A DNA stretch of 64,000 nt. It comes from JAGVPT01 sp963827085 (lineage in GTDB: Bacteria; Bacteroidota; Ignavibacteria; UBA10030; UBA8401). The notes under the pieces were generated by a model that was not told the origin of the DNA, did no database searches, and saw only the letters and a program-made list of their open reading frames with translations. The translations under genes and the position numbers were made by a program. Of the stretch, positions 52,348 to 61,953 are shown one piece after another (the stretch's first letter is position 1; each line of letters begins with the position of its first letter). The stretch is taken from contig CAWGZY010000003.1 of NCBI GenBank assembly GCA_963827085.1, forward strand, positions 496,001 through 560,000, in the 5' to 3' direction.

Positions 52348-55300
52348 CTACTTAATCATTAGCATCTTTTTAGTTTGGACAAAATTCTCAGCGGTCAATC
52401 GGTAAAAATAGACGCCGCTTGCGACAGTCGAATTGAAATGGTTCTTGCCGTTCCATTCAACAGAATGTGTTCCGGCATTCATGATATTGTCTACCAAAGT
52501 TGCCACTTCTTCACCCAGTGAATTATAGATCTTCAGCGATACACGCGATGATGCGGGAATTTCAAACTGAATTTTTGTTGAAGGGTTGAATGGGTTCGGA
52601 TAGTTTTGCTCGAGTACGAACTCTGACGGAACAGAGTTACCATTCGATGCAATTCCGGATACCGTTCCGGAAAACGCGGCAATAGTTCCGCCGGCGCTGA
52701 CTGTCCAGCCGTAGATATTCGAGCCGTTCGCGCCAAAATCCAAATGATTCAGGCTGCCGATAGAGCCGGTAAATGACGGTGCCCAATTCGCTCCAAAGTT
52801 TGTGCTTCGGTATACCGAGCCTCCCACCGCTGCAAAGAAATCACTCCCCAATCCTGAAAAACCGGCCACAAAACCGCTGCCGCCAATCGAAACAGGCGAC
52901 CACGTAAATCCCCCATCAGTCGTCCGCGCAGTCGCACCGGAATCGGACCCCGCCAGTCCGTATTGTGCACTGCTGAAATTAACGGCGACGCTGTTCGTAA
53001 AGGGGACCGGGCTCGACGACCATGTAGTACCGCCGTCGGTTGAGCGATAGACTTTGGCTGAACTGGTGCCAAACCAAATATCGCTTGTTCCGAATGTGGC
53101 CAATGAATTATTCCAGCCGGCTTCATTGCCAACCTGAAACGGCCCGCTGCCGGGCGACCACGTCGATCCTCCATCGGTCGTTTTCAAAAAGGTCCAACTT
53201 CCTCCAACCGGATCACCAACAGCGATGCCGTTGCTCGCATCGAACATTTTAATCCCGTCGATGAAACCGCCGGAAAGTGTGTAGACATTCGTCCAATTTA
53301 CGCCGGCATTAGTCGTTTTGTAAATGAACGTTGAGTCGCCCGGCGTCGTCGACACAAAGGCAGTGTTCGCATCGAGAGCATTGATGACATAGATATCCGC
53401 ATTGCCAATTGCACCGCCGCCTACCGGTTTCCAGGTGCTTCCTCCATTTGTCGTCGTCAACACCTGTGCTTCATTTCCAGCCGTCCACGCGATCAAAGGG
53501 CTGACCGCCTTCACCGAAGCTAAGTTCGTGTTAATGCCTGAATTTTGAACAGTCCATCCCGGCGATACATTGGATGAAGGAGCCGTCGAAAATACGCCGC
53601 GGCCATGGGTGAATGCAAAAAGAGCATTCGTGCCATTCTGAACTACAAGTTCATCCGTAGGAATGTACGAAGGCATGCCGGAATTGTAAGGCGACCACGC
53701 CGTACCATTGTTCGTCGTTTGGTATACGCCGGTTTCAGTCCCCACGTACTGCGTTGAGGAAGAGTTCGGGTCGATGACAAGAGAATGTACCGGGACATTC
53801 GGAAGATTTTGAGAAATGTCCGACCACGTGGACCCTTGGTCCGTGGAATACCAAACATGGCGCGAGGTCAGTGTTCCGCTTGTATTATAGCCGCCATAGC
53901 AGGCGAAGAGCCTGTTTTTGTTGTTAAGGTCGACGGTAATACGACGCACCCAGCCGCTGTTGTTTCCGACCGGAGTAATATCCTGCCATGCAGTGTCCCT
54001 CGCTGACGGATTCAAATTTGTGCAGCGGAAAATTCTCCCGTCCGTTGTTCCGGCAAATGCCAGATAATTCGATTGTGGATTCACAATAGCAACTGCACTT
54101 ACATTGCCAATAGATAATACACCGCTCGCGGCTGTCCATGAAGCAGCCGAATTGCTTGTAAGCCAGACTTTAGTAGAACCTGCTATCAGCACGCTGGAGT
54201 TTTCAGGATTCATCGCAAACGGCGCGATAAACAAACACGTACTTGAATTGTTCGCATCGCTCAAACCGTTCACACAATTGGTCCAGTTTACGCCGCCATT
54301 GGTTGTTTTCGCCATCGATAGATAAACATATTCTTCATACGATACCAGACTGTTTGTTTGATCTTGAGCCGTATACCCCCCATCTCCACTAACCGACTCT
54401 GTCCACGTCGAACCACTGCCGCTGTACTTCAAATGACCGTTGTCCTGAGTCCCGCCGTAATAGGTGGGCCCATTTGTAAAAACAGCACCGCTATAAAATT
54501 GCGTGATCGCCAGACCATTATTAAGGCTTGCCCAATGCAAGCCCGCGTCGGTCGTTTTGTAAACTCCCCCGTCGTCCCCTTCAATAATTGTATTTGCATT
54601 GTTCTTGTCAAACACGATGGCATGATGGTCGCAATGAACATACGGCTCTCCGTACGATGGGTCCCAGAACGACACCTGCGACCAACTATTGCCGCCGTCG
54701 GTCGATTTCATGAGATCAATGCCTCCGACGTAAATGTTGTTTGAATTAAAAGGGTCGACGGCAATGACATTGTCATACCATCCCTGGTCTTTCAAATACG
54801 ATAATCCTCCGGTTGATGCAATTTTCTGCGGAGTATTAAGTTTTATCCACGTTGCGCCGGCATCCATCGATTTGAAGATACCTTTCAATCCCGCATCCCC
54901 GCTGGTGGATAGATCTGTCGATTCAAATACCGCGAGTATGGTATTGGGATTGTTTGGATCTTGGGTGAACGCAATCCTCCCGTAATTGCTAGTCGGTAAA
55001 TTCGAAGTAATTTTCGACCACGTTGTACCCCCACTTGTCGTTCGATAAATGCCTCCGAGTGTCGATCCGTTACTTTCAACGGCAAAGACAATGACCGTTG
55101 GAGAAATTGCGATAACATCGCAAGGATTGAAATAGTTCGTCGTGTCGACCGTTGAACTGATTTTGGTCCACGACGTTCCGTTGTTTGTTGACATGAACAA
55201 ACCGCCGGAATAAGTATATTCGCCCCCCCCGTATTTGACTGTGAAATCTTTCGTCGCCGCATAAATATTTCCCGACGGATCGGCCGCCATTTTCAAGACA

Positions 55301-55926
55301 TTCCTGAAATCAGTTACCGAAGCACCTATAGTACTCGGCAGCAAGATCCACGTATCGCCAAAGTCGGTAGTTTTATAAATTCCGCCGCCGTACACCGCAT
55401 CCTCGTTCAGCCATCCTTCACCCGTCCCGGCGTAGACCACGTTGGTGTTCGTCGGGTCCATCACCATTGAACCAATCGCCATAACATCAGCCGTATCTGA
55501 TTTTGGAACCCACGATGCTCCCCCATCGGTGCTTTTCCATATTCCGCCGGACACAGATCCGATGAGGATTTGATCACTGTTTGCCGGATTAATAACAATT
55601 GAACGGACCCTCCCTCCAATATTGCCGGGACCCAACGCGGACCATGTTGATGCGGAAATTTTGCGCAAAGTCTTAGCACTTTTTAATCGTTGATTCGTGT
55701 AGCTGACCGCTTCCCGCCGAAGTTGCTGGAGATCCAGGTTTTGCTTATTGCCGGCGAGGATTGCGTACCTGTATCGATAAGCGGCATCGGGATTATCACG
55801 GTCGCCGGGAGCAGATTCCAGTAGATCGTCATCCTCGCGTGGACCCTTTCGTTCGGAAGGCCTCTGAATAAGCAGAAATGCCGCTATGGCAATAATAACG
55901 GATAAAACAAAAACGAATTTTTTCGT
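52348..55926 (-). CDS. Large secreted BNR-repeat protein with T9SS type A sorting domain; apparent ACG start
   Basis: A 1192-residue exported protein. It has many beta-propeller BNR/sortilin-type repeats such as GGIWKSTDGGASWVP and YKTTDFGDTWILLP, in two blocks. It ends with the C-terminal sorting domain: EQNYPNPFNPSTKIQFEIP, LKIYNSLGEEVATLVD, GVYFYRLTAENF. The domain directs it through the type IX system to the surface. The first usable standard start (TTG 55668) would remove the signal. The frame is open further upstream, to a codon ACG at 55924-55926 followed by KKFVFVLSVIIAIAAFLLIQ, a good signal sequence, with GGAG eight bases before it. I take ACG as the true start position, either non-canonical or a mutated ATG. 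Surface role unknown. Confidence 0.82.
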   Translation of the reverse strand, partial: TKKFVFVLSVIIAIAAFLLIQRPSERKGPREDDDLLESAPGDRDNPDAAYRYRYAILAGNKQNLDLQQLRREAVSYTNQRLKSAKTLRKISASTWSALGPGNIGGRVRSIVINPANSDQILIGSVSGGIWKSTDGGASWVPKSDTADVMAIGSMVMDPTNTNVVYAGTGEGWLNEDAVYGGGIYKTTDFGDTWILLPSTIGASVTDFRNVLKMAADPSGNIYAATKDFTVKYGGGEYTYSGGLFMSTNNGTSWTKISSTVDTTNYFNPCDVIAISPTVIVFAVESNGSTLGGIYRTTSGGTTWSKITSNLPTSNYGRIAFTQDPNNPNTILAVFESTDLSTSGDAGLKGIFKSMDAGATWIKLNTPQKIASTGGLSYLKDQGWYDNVIAVDPFNSNNIYVGGIDLMKSTDGGNSWSQVSFWDPSYGEPYVHCDHHAIVFDKNNANTIIEGDDGGVYKTTDAGLHWASLNNGLAITQFYSGAVFTNGPTYYGGTQDNGHLKYSGSGSTWTESVSGDGGYTAQDQTNSLVSYEEYVYLSMAKTTNGGVNWTNCVNGLSDANNSSTCLFIAPFAMNPENSSVLIAGSTKVWLTSNSAASWTAASGVLSIGNVSAVAIVNPQSNYLAFAGTTDGRIFRCTNLNPSARDTAWQDITPVGNNSGWVRRITVDLNNKNRLFACYGGYNTSGTLTSRHVWYSTDQGSTWSDISQNLPNVPVHSLVIDPNSSSTQYVGTETGVYQTTNNGTAWSPYNSGMPSYIPTDELVVQNGTNALFAFTHGRGVFSTAPSSNVSPGWTVQNSGINTNLASVKAVSPLIAWTAGNEAQVLTTTNGGSTWKPVGGGAIGNADIYVINALDANTAFVSTTPGDSTFIYKTTNAGVNWTNVYTLSGGFIDGIKMFDASNGIAVGDPVGGSWTFLKTTDGGSTWSPGSGPFQVGNEAGWNNSLATFGTSDIWFGTSSAKVYRSTDGGTTWSSSPVPFTNSVAVNFSSAQYGLAGSDSGATARTTDGGFTWSPVSIGGSGFVAGFSGLGSDFFAAVGGSVYRSTNFGANWAPSFTGSIGSLNHLDFGANGSNIYGWTVSAGGTIAAFSGTVSGIASNGNSVPSEFVLEQNYPNPFNPSTKIQFEIPASSRVSLKIYNSLGEEVATLVDNIMNAGTHSVEWNGKNHFNSTVASGVYFYRLTAENFVQTKKMLMIK

Positions 55927-55938
55927 GACTGGGTCTCC

Positions 55939-55959
55939 GGTTAATGGTTAATGGCTGAA
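55939..55959. repeat. Heptanucleotide tandem repeat upstream of the T9SS cargo gene
   Basis: GGTTAAT, GGTTAAT, GGCTGAA in 7-bp phase, ending just before the ribosome site of the ACG-start gene. Confidence 0.6.
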
Positions 55960-56098
55960 GAACCTACAGAATTTGTTTGAAAAGAATCCGACGGGAAGAA
56001 CCTGCGCACTACACATCATCAAGCGTTGACGACGTGAAATCACTTCTGAAATAATACCTATTTCAGAAAGTAATGTCAAGAAATGAGGGTAGCGGCCG

Positions 56099-57013
56099 TC
56101 ACTGAGAGGAAATGACATTCCGTTTCAGATACTTTACAAGCTCGGCATAGTTGGAAACGGCAATCCCTCCGAGGACAAACGCAGCACCGACGAATGTTCT
56201 TGGAGAAAGTTCTTCCCCCAAAACGATCACTCCCAGGACAACGGCAATGATCGGCGTAATAAATGAGGTAAGCGAAAGAATCACGGCTTCGACTCTTTTA
56301 AGAAGCCAAAAATAACTGACGAAGGTTGCAACCGACCCAAAAATTCCCAAATAGAATATCGCAAGAATTGCATGCGCCGTAAAATCAACCTTCGAAAAGT
56401 CTTCAAGCGCCGCACTCGCCGCCAACAACAGCACTGCTCCCACAAGCATCGGCACGAAGGTGATCGCGAATGGATGAATCGAATGGCCGTGCTTCTTGAT
56501 GACGATGACGGAATATGCCTGAAGAATCGCGCTCGCCAGAATTGCCGCCATTCCCCACGACGTGTTCGGTCCGGAGATATGAATATCGTTTGAAAAAATT
56601 TCAAGGATGCCAAAGAAACCGAGCACGATGCCCGATATTTTCCAGACGGTTATTTTTTCATTTGGAAGGAAGAGATACGCAAAGAGGGCTACCATGAACG
56701 GATAGATCGAGAAAACGATGGACGTTAAACCGGACGGAATAAACTGCTCGCCCCAGTAGACCAGCGCAAAGGGGAGGCTGAACGACGTGAGCGCGACAAT
56801 CACATAGAACATGCGTTCGCTTCGATTGAACGGAATTTTCACGCCGCGTACCTTGATCAACGTAAACAGCAAAGCGCTGGCTACAAGAAAACGGCAACCC
56901 GCCGCCAAGAAGGGCGTCATCGTTTCCAACCCTATCTTGATGACGAGCCACGTCGATCCCCAAATACTGCAGACCAAGAAGTATGACAGATAAACGCGGA
57001 GTCGTTCGCTCAT
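56099..57013 (-). CDS. EamA-family (drug/metabolite transporter superfamily) permease
   Basis: A 304-residue inner-membrane protein with ten hydrophobic segments in two EamA repeats: SYFLVCSIWGSTWLVIKIGL ... VALFAYLFLPNEKITVWKIS, then GMAAILASAILQAYSVIVIK ... FVGAAFVLGGIAVSNY. This is the RhaT/YedA-like branch. Substrate unknown. It starts at the base after the DUF1015 stop, so it is almost surely in the same transcript. Confidence 0.88.
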   Translation of the reverse strand: MSERLRVYLSYFLVCSIWGSTWLVIKIGLETMTPFLAAGCRFLVASALLFTLIKVRGVKIPFNRSERMFYVIVALTSFSLPFALVYWGEQFIPSGLTSIVFSIYPFMVALFAYLFLPNEKITVWKISGIVLGFFGILEIFSNDIHISGPNTSWGMAAILASAILQAYSVIVIKKHGHSIHPFAITFVPMLVGAVLLLAASAALEDFSKVDFTAHAILAIFYLGIFGSVATFVSYFWLLKRVEAVILSLTSFITPIIAVVLGVIVLGEELSPRTFVGAAFVLGGIAVSNYAELVKYLKRNVISSQ

Positions 57014-58295
57014 TCAGTCTGCCATCTTATTGAGGACTAAGCCGGAAAGAAGCTTGGGGTAAAAGAAGGTCGATTTTTGGGGCATCGTCTGACCGGCCTT
57101 CGCGACGGCGCGCACCTGGCCGATCTTCGTCGGGTTCACGACGAATGCCACCTGCGCCACCCCGTTTACCATTTCATTTTCGCACTCAGCGACGCTCTGG
57201 ATGTAATGGATGTTCAGCTTTTTCTCCTGTGCTTCGACAGAGATGCCGAGCACATTGCCGAGGAAATACGAATGAAGGAGCACGACGTCGAGGTCCTTCA
57301 CCTCGGCGGGCAGCGACAGTGAAACCAAAGAGTCAACTGCCCCACGATCTTTCAAAGATGCTATCCAGTACTTTGCAGCTGCATTGACGATAATTCCATA
57401 GGCATACCGCGAATACGACCCAAGCGCCTTCATCATCGCCTCTTGCGAAGAAAATTCTGTAAGCGTAAAATATTTTTGAACCGTCGATGAAAACTCTTTC
57501 CAGTCAAACTTTGGCAGGCTGTGGATAACGCGGTGCGTCGGAAAGATAACCAGGCCCTCGTCGTCGAGGTTCGTGAAGAACATCATAACATAATTATACA
57601 GCTCTGTCCCGTTATGGTTAGGGTTTTGAGACTTCATCAGGTTTCTGTAAGCGAGTGCGGTCTCATACCGGTGATGGCCGTCTGCGATCAACACCTGCTT
57701 CGGTTTCACCTCTTGCGCGATTTTTTCAATCGTCCGGCTCTCGGTAATCACCCAAAGCTGGTTCCGGACATTCTCAAACGTAACATCCACGGCAGCCGGC
57801 GTTGAGTACCGATGGATTAATAATGCCGTCAACGTTCTTTGCCGCATCGGAATAGAGGCTGAAGATCTGGCTAAAATTTGAATTGGTCGCTTTAAAAAGT
57901 TTGAACCGGTCTTCCTTCGCTTTCGACAGCGTTTTCTCGTGAGGAAGTACGATTCCCTTTTCAAATTCCTCCAGGTGGCAAAGCGCGATGAAGCCTTTTC
58001 GTTGAATTGTAGCTCCTGTCGTCGTTGTAAAAGTTTGAACAAGAGGATAAATCGCCGGGTGCTCTTCTCGCGCAAGGACGTGTTCCTCCTGCCATTCGTT
58101 GAACGATTTTGCGGCAGCGGAATATCGGTCTTCCTCACGGCCGAGGATTAACCGTACGATGTTGTGTGCGTCTTTGTCGTACAGTTGATTTTGCTGTTCC
58201 GGCGAAATAACATCGTACGGAGGAGCCACAACAGTATTAATATTGACCTTGGTTTGGTTGTATCGGATTCCGCGAAACGGTCTTATGATCGGCAT
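57014..58295 (-). pseudogene. DUF1015 family protein, interrupted by a 1-nt frameshift
   Basis: Conserved cytoplasmic protein of unknown activity. The first frame (start ATG 58295) gives MPIIRPFRGIRYNQTKVNIN and TVVAPPYDVISPEQQNQLYD, the DUF1015 opening. The second frame carries VDVTFENVRNQLWVITE, IADGHHRYETALAYRN and VMMFFTNLDDEGLVIFPTHR, all family landmarks. The frames meet near 57800-57816; removing one base, for example one of the GG at 57814-57815, gives a continuous reading (...GIINHRYSTPAAVDV...) of about 426 residues, the normal size. Assembly error and true decay cannot be told apart here. Confidence 0.88.
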
Positions 58296-58326
58296 AGAGT
58301 TTTGTCGATTGATGTGAAGTCGTTAC

Positions 58327-58361
58327 ATTTTCGATTTACGATTGGCAATTTTCAATTTGGA
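58327..58361. repeat. Heptanucleotide tandem repeat between DUF1015 and era
   Basis: Five 7-mers in phase: ATTTTCG, ATTTACG, ATTGGCA, ATTTTCA, ATTTGGA. Confidence 0.65.
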
Positions 58362-58401
58362 CATCTCGCGTGTAGATTGCATGTTTCTCTTTTTTTGTTT
58401 T

Positions 58402-58443
58402 CACTTTTCACTTTTAACTTTTCACTTTTAACTTCCTACTTAT
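58402..58443. repeat. Heptanucleotide tandem repeat at the 3' end of era
   Basis: Six 7-mers in phase: CACTTTT, CACTTTT, AACTTTT, CACTTTT, AACTTCC, TACTTAT. It overlaps the era stop codon and uses the same CACTTTT/AACTTTT units as the batC/batD array. Confidence 0.75.
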
Positions 58444-59344
58444 TCTCGTACCCCAACCTCCTCAGCCACGCATCCTCACCCCGCCAATTCTCTCTTACTT
58501 TTACATGGAGTTCAAGAAACACGGAATGGCCGAGAAAGGCTTCAATGTCCTTTCGTGCCTTCTCGCCGACCGATTTTAATGCCGAGCCTCCTTTGCCGAT
58601 GAGAATTCCTTTCTGCGACTGCCGCTCGACAAAAATTTCGGCGCTGATGAAATGCTTCTTCTTTTCCCGTTCATTGAACGCAACAATATCGACCGTTGTC
58701 GAATACGGAATTTCCTGCGAAAACTGGTCGAAAATTTTTTCCCTGATAATTTCACCGACGAAGAATTTTTCGGGCGCTGCACTTACCACGTCTGCCGGAT
58801 AGTACGGCGGATGATCGGGTAAATAACGGACTATTGTCGATATCAGGTCTTCAGTCCCGTCGTTGTTGAGCGCGGAGAGCGGAAGAATCTCTTCGAACGG
58901 AAACACTTTGCTGAACCTCTCAATCATCGGAAGAAGTTCAGCCTTTTCTACCCTGTCGATTTTGTTGATCGCAAGGAACGTCTTTTTCTTTGCACCTCGA
59001 ATCTTTTCGAGAGCCGTCTCGTCTTTTTGATATATTCCGTTCTTTATCTTTTCCGCGTCGACAAGCAGCAGGACAACATCGGCTTCATCGAGGGCCGACG
59101 AAGAATAGTGCATCATCACCTCCTGCAGCAAATACCTTGGTGTGATAATTCCCGGTGTATCGAGGAACACGATCTGATAATTTTCTCCCGTTAAAATTCC
59201 AAGAATTTTATGCCGCGTCGTCTGAGGCTTATCAGTAACAATGGAAATCTTCTGTTTCAGCAGCGTGTTCATCAGCGTCGATTTGCCGACATTCGGCTCG
59301 CCGACTAAGGCAACGTATCCTGCTTTGTGGGGTGTTGTTTCCAT
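58436..59344 (-). CDS. era: GTPase Era
   Basis: A 302-residue GTP-binding protein for 16S rRNA/30S maturation. The start at ATG 59344 gives the normal Era length; the longer frame begins with TTG and no ribosome site. G1 GEPNVGKS at 15-22, G2 TTRHKI, G3 DTPG, G4 NKID, and the C-terminal KH domain with EIFVERQSQKGILIGKGGSA and LHVKVRENWRGEDAWLRRLG. Last gene of a run from efp to era. Confidence 0.96.
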   Translation of the reverse strand: METTPHKAGYVALVGEPNVGKSTLMNTLLKQKISIVTDKPQTTRHKILGILTGENYQIVFLDTPGIITPRYLLQEVMMHYSSSALDEADVVLLLVDAEKIKNGIYQKDETALEKIRGAKKKTFLAINKIDRVEKAELLPMIERFSKVFPFEEILPLSALNNDGTEDLISTIVRYLPDHPPYYPADVVSAAPEKFFVGEIIREKIFDQFSQEIPYSTTVDIVAFNEREKKKHFISAEIFVERQSQKGILIGKGGSALKSVGEKARKDIEAFLGHSVFLELHVKVRENWRGEDAWLRRLGYENK

Positions 59345-59606
59345 TTCTTGGGTTAATATACCTATAAATGGAAAGAGTTTCAATGAAGGGCGGGTTAACC
59401 CTTCGTGTCCTTAACGACCTTTACGGTTTTTCTTTTAACCGGCAAGGACGCAAAGAATGCTAAGGCAGCCAAAATGTATCGGGGATGTGGCGTTTACGGT
59501 TTAGAGAAGAAATTCGATGTGAGTGTCAAATTCAAAATCGGACAACGGCCCGTCGACGGAAAATTTTCATTTGAACAAATACGACAAAAGCCCGTCGCTC
59601 CAGAAT
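59345..59606. other. Spacer between gcvH and era
   Basis: 262 bp without a credible gene. Near 59397-59475 it has CTTCGTGTCCTT and GGCAAGGACGCAAAGAATGC, faint echoes of the CACGAAG-type repeats. No clear terminator. Confidence 0.4.
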
Positions 59607-59987
59607 CTACTTCGCAACCAATTTCTTGTATGCGGCAACATCCATCAGCAGATCGAGTTCGGCCGGCTTTTCAATCTTCACTTTAATCATCCAGCCTTGC
59701 TCGTACGGATCTTTGTTCACGAGTTCTGGAGAATCATGTATTTTCTTATTTACTTCCAATACTTCTCCCGTAACGGGAGAATAAAGGTCTGAGACAGCCT
59801 TTACCGCTTCAACCGTACCGAATGCCTGGCTGTATTCTACTCTTTTTCCCGCTGCCGGCAATTCGACGAAAACGATATCTCCCAATTCCCCTTGCGCGTA
59901 ATCGGTGATGCCGATGTACCCGGCGCCCGCCTCAACGCGAATCCATTCATGGTCTTTGGTATATTTCAATTTTTCAGGAAAATTCAT
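59607..59987 (-). CDS. gcvH: Glycine cleavage system H protein
   Basis: A 126-residue lipoyl carrier protein of the glycine cleavage system. The lipoylation site is GTVEAVKAVSDLYSPVTGEV, with K63 as acceptor. Start chosen at ATG 59987, with GAGAAAGG five bases upstream, not the GTG two codons earlier. It lies 41 bp after accC. The P and T proteins are not in the window. Confidence 0.95.
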   Translation of the reverse strand: MNFPEKLKYTKDHEWIRVEAGAGYIGITDYAQGELGDIVFVELPAAGKRVEYSQAFGTVEAVKAVSDLYSPVTGEVLEVNKKIHDSPELVNKDPYEQGWMIKVKIEKPAELDLLMDVAAYKKLVAK

Positions 59988-60028
59988 ATGCACCTTTCTC
60001 TTTCGATGTCAACGGAAACAAAGAACCC

Positions 60029-61375
60029 CTAGTCTCCGATGTTAAATGTATCGATGAATTTCGTATCAAAGATACCGCTGCGAAATTTCTCGTTCTGCAT
60101 CACCTTCTGCTGAAAAGGTATGGTCGTGTGAATCCCCTCGATAATGCATTCCTCGAGAGCATATTCCATCTTCGTGATGGCTTCGTCCCGCGTGTTGGCG
60201 TGAACGATGAGTTTGGCGACGAGAGAATCATAGTACGGCGGAATCTGGTAGCCGGCGTAGATGTGCGAGTCAATACGGATGCCGGGCCCACCCCCAAAAT
60301 GCAGACTCGTGATCTTTCCCGGAGACGGACGGAAATCGTGTTCGGGGTCCTCTGCGTTGATACGGCATTCAATAGCATGCCCCTGAAATTTCACCTTCTT
60401 GCTGCTCAGCCGCTTTCCCGCAGCAATTTCGATCTGCGATTTGATCAGGTCGTAGCCCGTAACAAATTCTGTTACCGGATGTTCAACCTGGATTCTCGTG
60501 TTCATTTCCATGAAATAAAAATTCCCGGACTTGTCGAGGAGGAATTCAATCGTTCCCGCACCAAGGTACTTTACGCTCTTCGCTCCTTTGATAGCAGCAG
60601 CGCCCATCTTCTCGCGCAGTTCGGCGTTGACGCCCGGCGATGGGGATTCTTCTATCAGTTTTTGGTGACGGCGCTGCACTGAACAATCCCGTTCGCCGAG
60701 ATGAATGACGTTGCCGTACGAATCCCCCAACACCTGAATTTCGATGTGGCGAGGCTCTTCAAGATATTTTTCCATATACACATCGGGATTACCGAAAGCC
60801 GATTCCGCTTCGTGGCGCGCGGTTTGAAACGCGTTCTCAACTTCACTGTCGGAACGAACGATGCGCATGCCTCTTCCGCCCCCCCCCGCCGACGCTTTGA
60901 TAATCACCGGCATCCCGATTTCATTCGCAAGGCGTTTTGCCTCTTCGACGTCTTTCACAACTCCGTCGCTCCCGGGGACAACAGGCACTCCCGCTTTCTT
61001 CATCGTCTCTTTGGCGAGCGACTTGTCTCCCATCGCCGTAATCATATCCGGCTTCGGCCCGATGAATTGCAAACCGGAGGTCAAACAGATTTCTGAGAAC
61101 TGCGCGTTCTCCGCCAGGAATCCATATCCCGGATGAACGGCATCGGCGTTGGTAACTTCTGCAGCGGCGAGAATGCGCGGAATATTAAGGTAGCTTTCCT
61201 TGCTTGCAGGCGGACCGATGCAAATTGCCTCATCGGCGAATCGTACATGGAGTGATTCCCTGTCCGCTTCCGAGAAAACGGCAACAGTCGCGATACCGAG
61301 TTCACGGCACGCGCGAATGATGCGAAGGGCTATTTCGCCTCTGTTCGCAATAAGAATCTTGTTAAATAACCGCAT
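60029..61375 (-). CDS. accC: Acetyl-CoA carboxylase, biotin carboxylase subunit
   Basis: A 448-residue ATP-grasp enzyme that carboxylates biotin on AccB, the first step of fatty acid synthesis. NKILIANRGEIALRIIRACR at the N-terminus; the glycine-rich ATP loop KASAGGGGRGMRIVR; EMNTRIQVEHPVTE in the catalytic core; HAIECRINAEDPEHDF in the C-terminal domain. All key blocks intact and length normal. It follows accB in the same direction. Confidence 0.97.
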   Translation of the reverse strand: MRLFNKILIANRGEIALRIIRACRELGIATVAVFSEADRESLHVRFADEAICIGPPASKESYLNIPRILAAAEVTNADAVHPGYGFLAENAQFSEICLTSGLQFIGPKPDMITAMGDKSLAKETMKKAGVPVVPGSDGVVKDVEEAKRLANEIGMPVIIKASAGGGGRGMRIVRSDSEVENAFQTARHEAESAFGNPDVYMEKYLEEPRHIEIQVLGDSYGNVIHLGERDCSVQRRHQKLIEESPSPGVNAELREKMGAAAIKGAKSVKYLGAGTIEFLLDKSGNFYFMEMNTRIQVEHPVTEFVTGYDLIKSQIEIAAGKRLSSKKVKFQGHAIECRINAEDPEHDFRPSPGKITSLHFGGGPGIRIDSHIYAGYQIPPYYDSLVAKLIVHANTRDEAITKMEYALEECIIEGIHTTIPFQQKVMQNEKFRSGIFDTKFIDTFNIGD

Positions 61376-61447
61376 TTCCGCAAATCACCAAGGACTTGTT
61401 CTACGAAAGAATTTCTACAATATGAAAAGGGCCTAGCGGGAAAAACA

Positions 61448-61912
61448 TCAGGCGGCTTCGACGAGAAAAAGCACCTGGTTATATTCGACTGGTTTGCCGT
61501 TTTCGACACAAATTTTCACAACCTTCCCTGTGCTGTCGGACTCGATCTCGTTCATCAATTTCATAGCTTCAACGATACACAGCACCGTCCCCTCTTCTAT
61601 ATTTTGTCCTACTTCAACATAATTGGCTGCGTCAGGAGCCGGGGCGCGGTAAAAAGTGCCGACGATCGGCGACTTTACTTCATGGTATTTTTTTTCCGCG
61701 ACCGGAGCGGGTTCAGCCGCTTGCTGTGCGACTGGCGCCGCGGCTGGGGGCACCTGCGGCGGCATTACTGCCGGGGCCATTTGATGAAGGACGCCGACGT
61801 TGCTTGCATTCTTTGTGATCCGAATCCGAACACCTTTTTCTTCCAGCTCGATTTCATTGACGTTGCTCTCCTCGACCAGCTTCAAAACCTTCTTAACAAA
61901 TGCCAAATCCAT
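61448..61912 (-). CDS. accB: Acetyl-CoA carboxylase, biotin carboxyl carrier protein
   Basis: A 154-residue carrier. N-terminal helix region, a Pro/Ala-rich linker (VMPPQVPPAAAPVAQQAAEP), and the biotinyl domain with the site CIVEAMKLMNEIES (biotin on K118) and the thumb KSPIVGTFYRAPAPDAANYV. It lies 41 bp downstream of efp and 72 bp upstream of accC; the order efp-accB-accC is common in bacteria. Confidence 0.97.
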   Translation of the reverse strand: MDLAFVKKVLKLVEESNVNEIELEEKGVRIRITKNASNVGVLHQMAPAVMPPQVPPAAAPVAQQAAEPAPVAEKKYHEVKSPIVGTFYRAPAPDAANYVEVGQNIEEGTVLCIVEAMKLMNEIESDSTGKVVKICVENGKPVEYNQVLFLVEAA

Positions 61913-61953
61913 TATCGCTCCATCGGGATAGTGATGAATTGGTGGACAGCAAA

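Noticed and set aside
59345..60028. Glycine riboswitch near gcvH
   Set aside because: The gene has only 41 bp upstream before accC, too short for a riboswitch, and no tandem aptamer core is visible.
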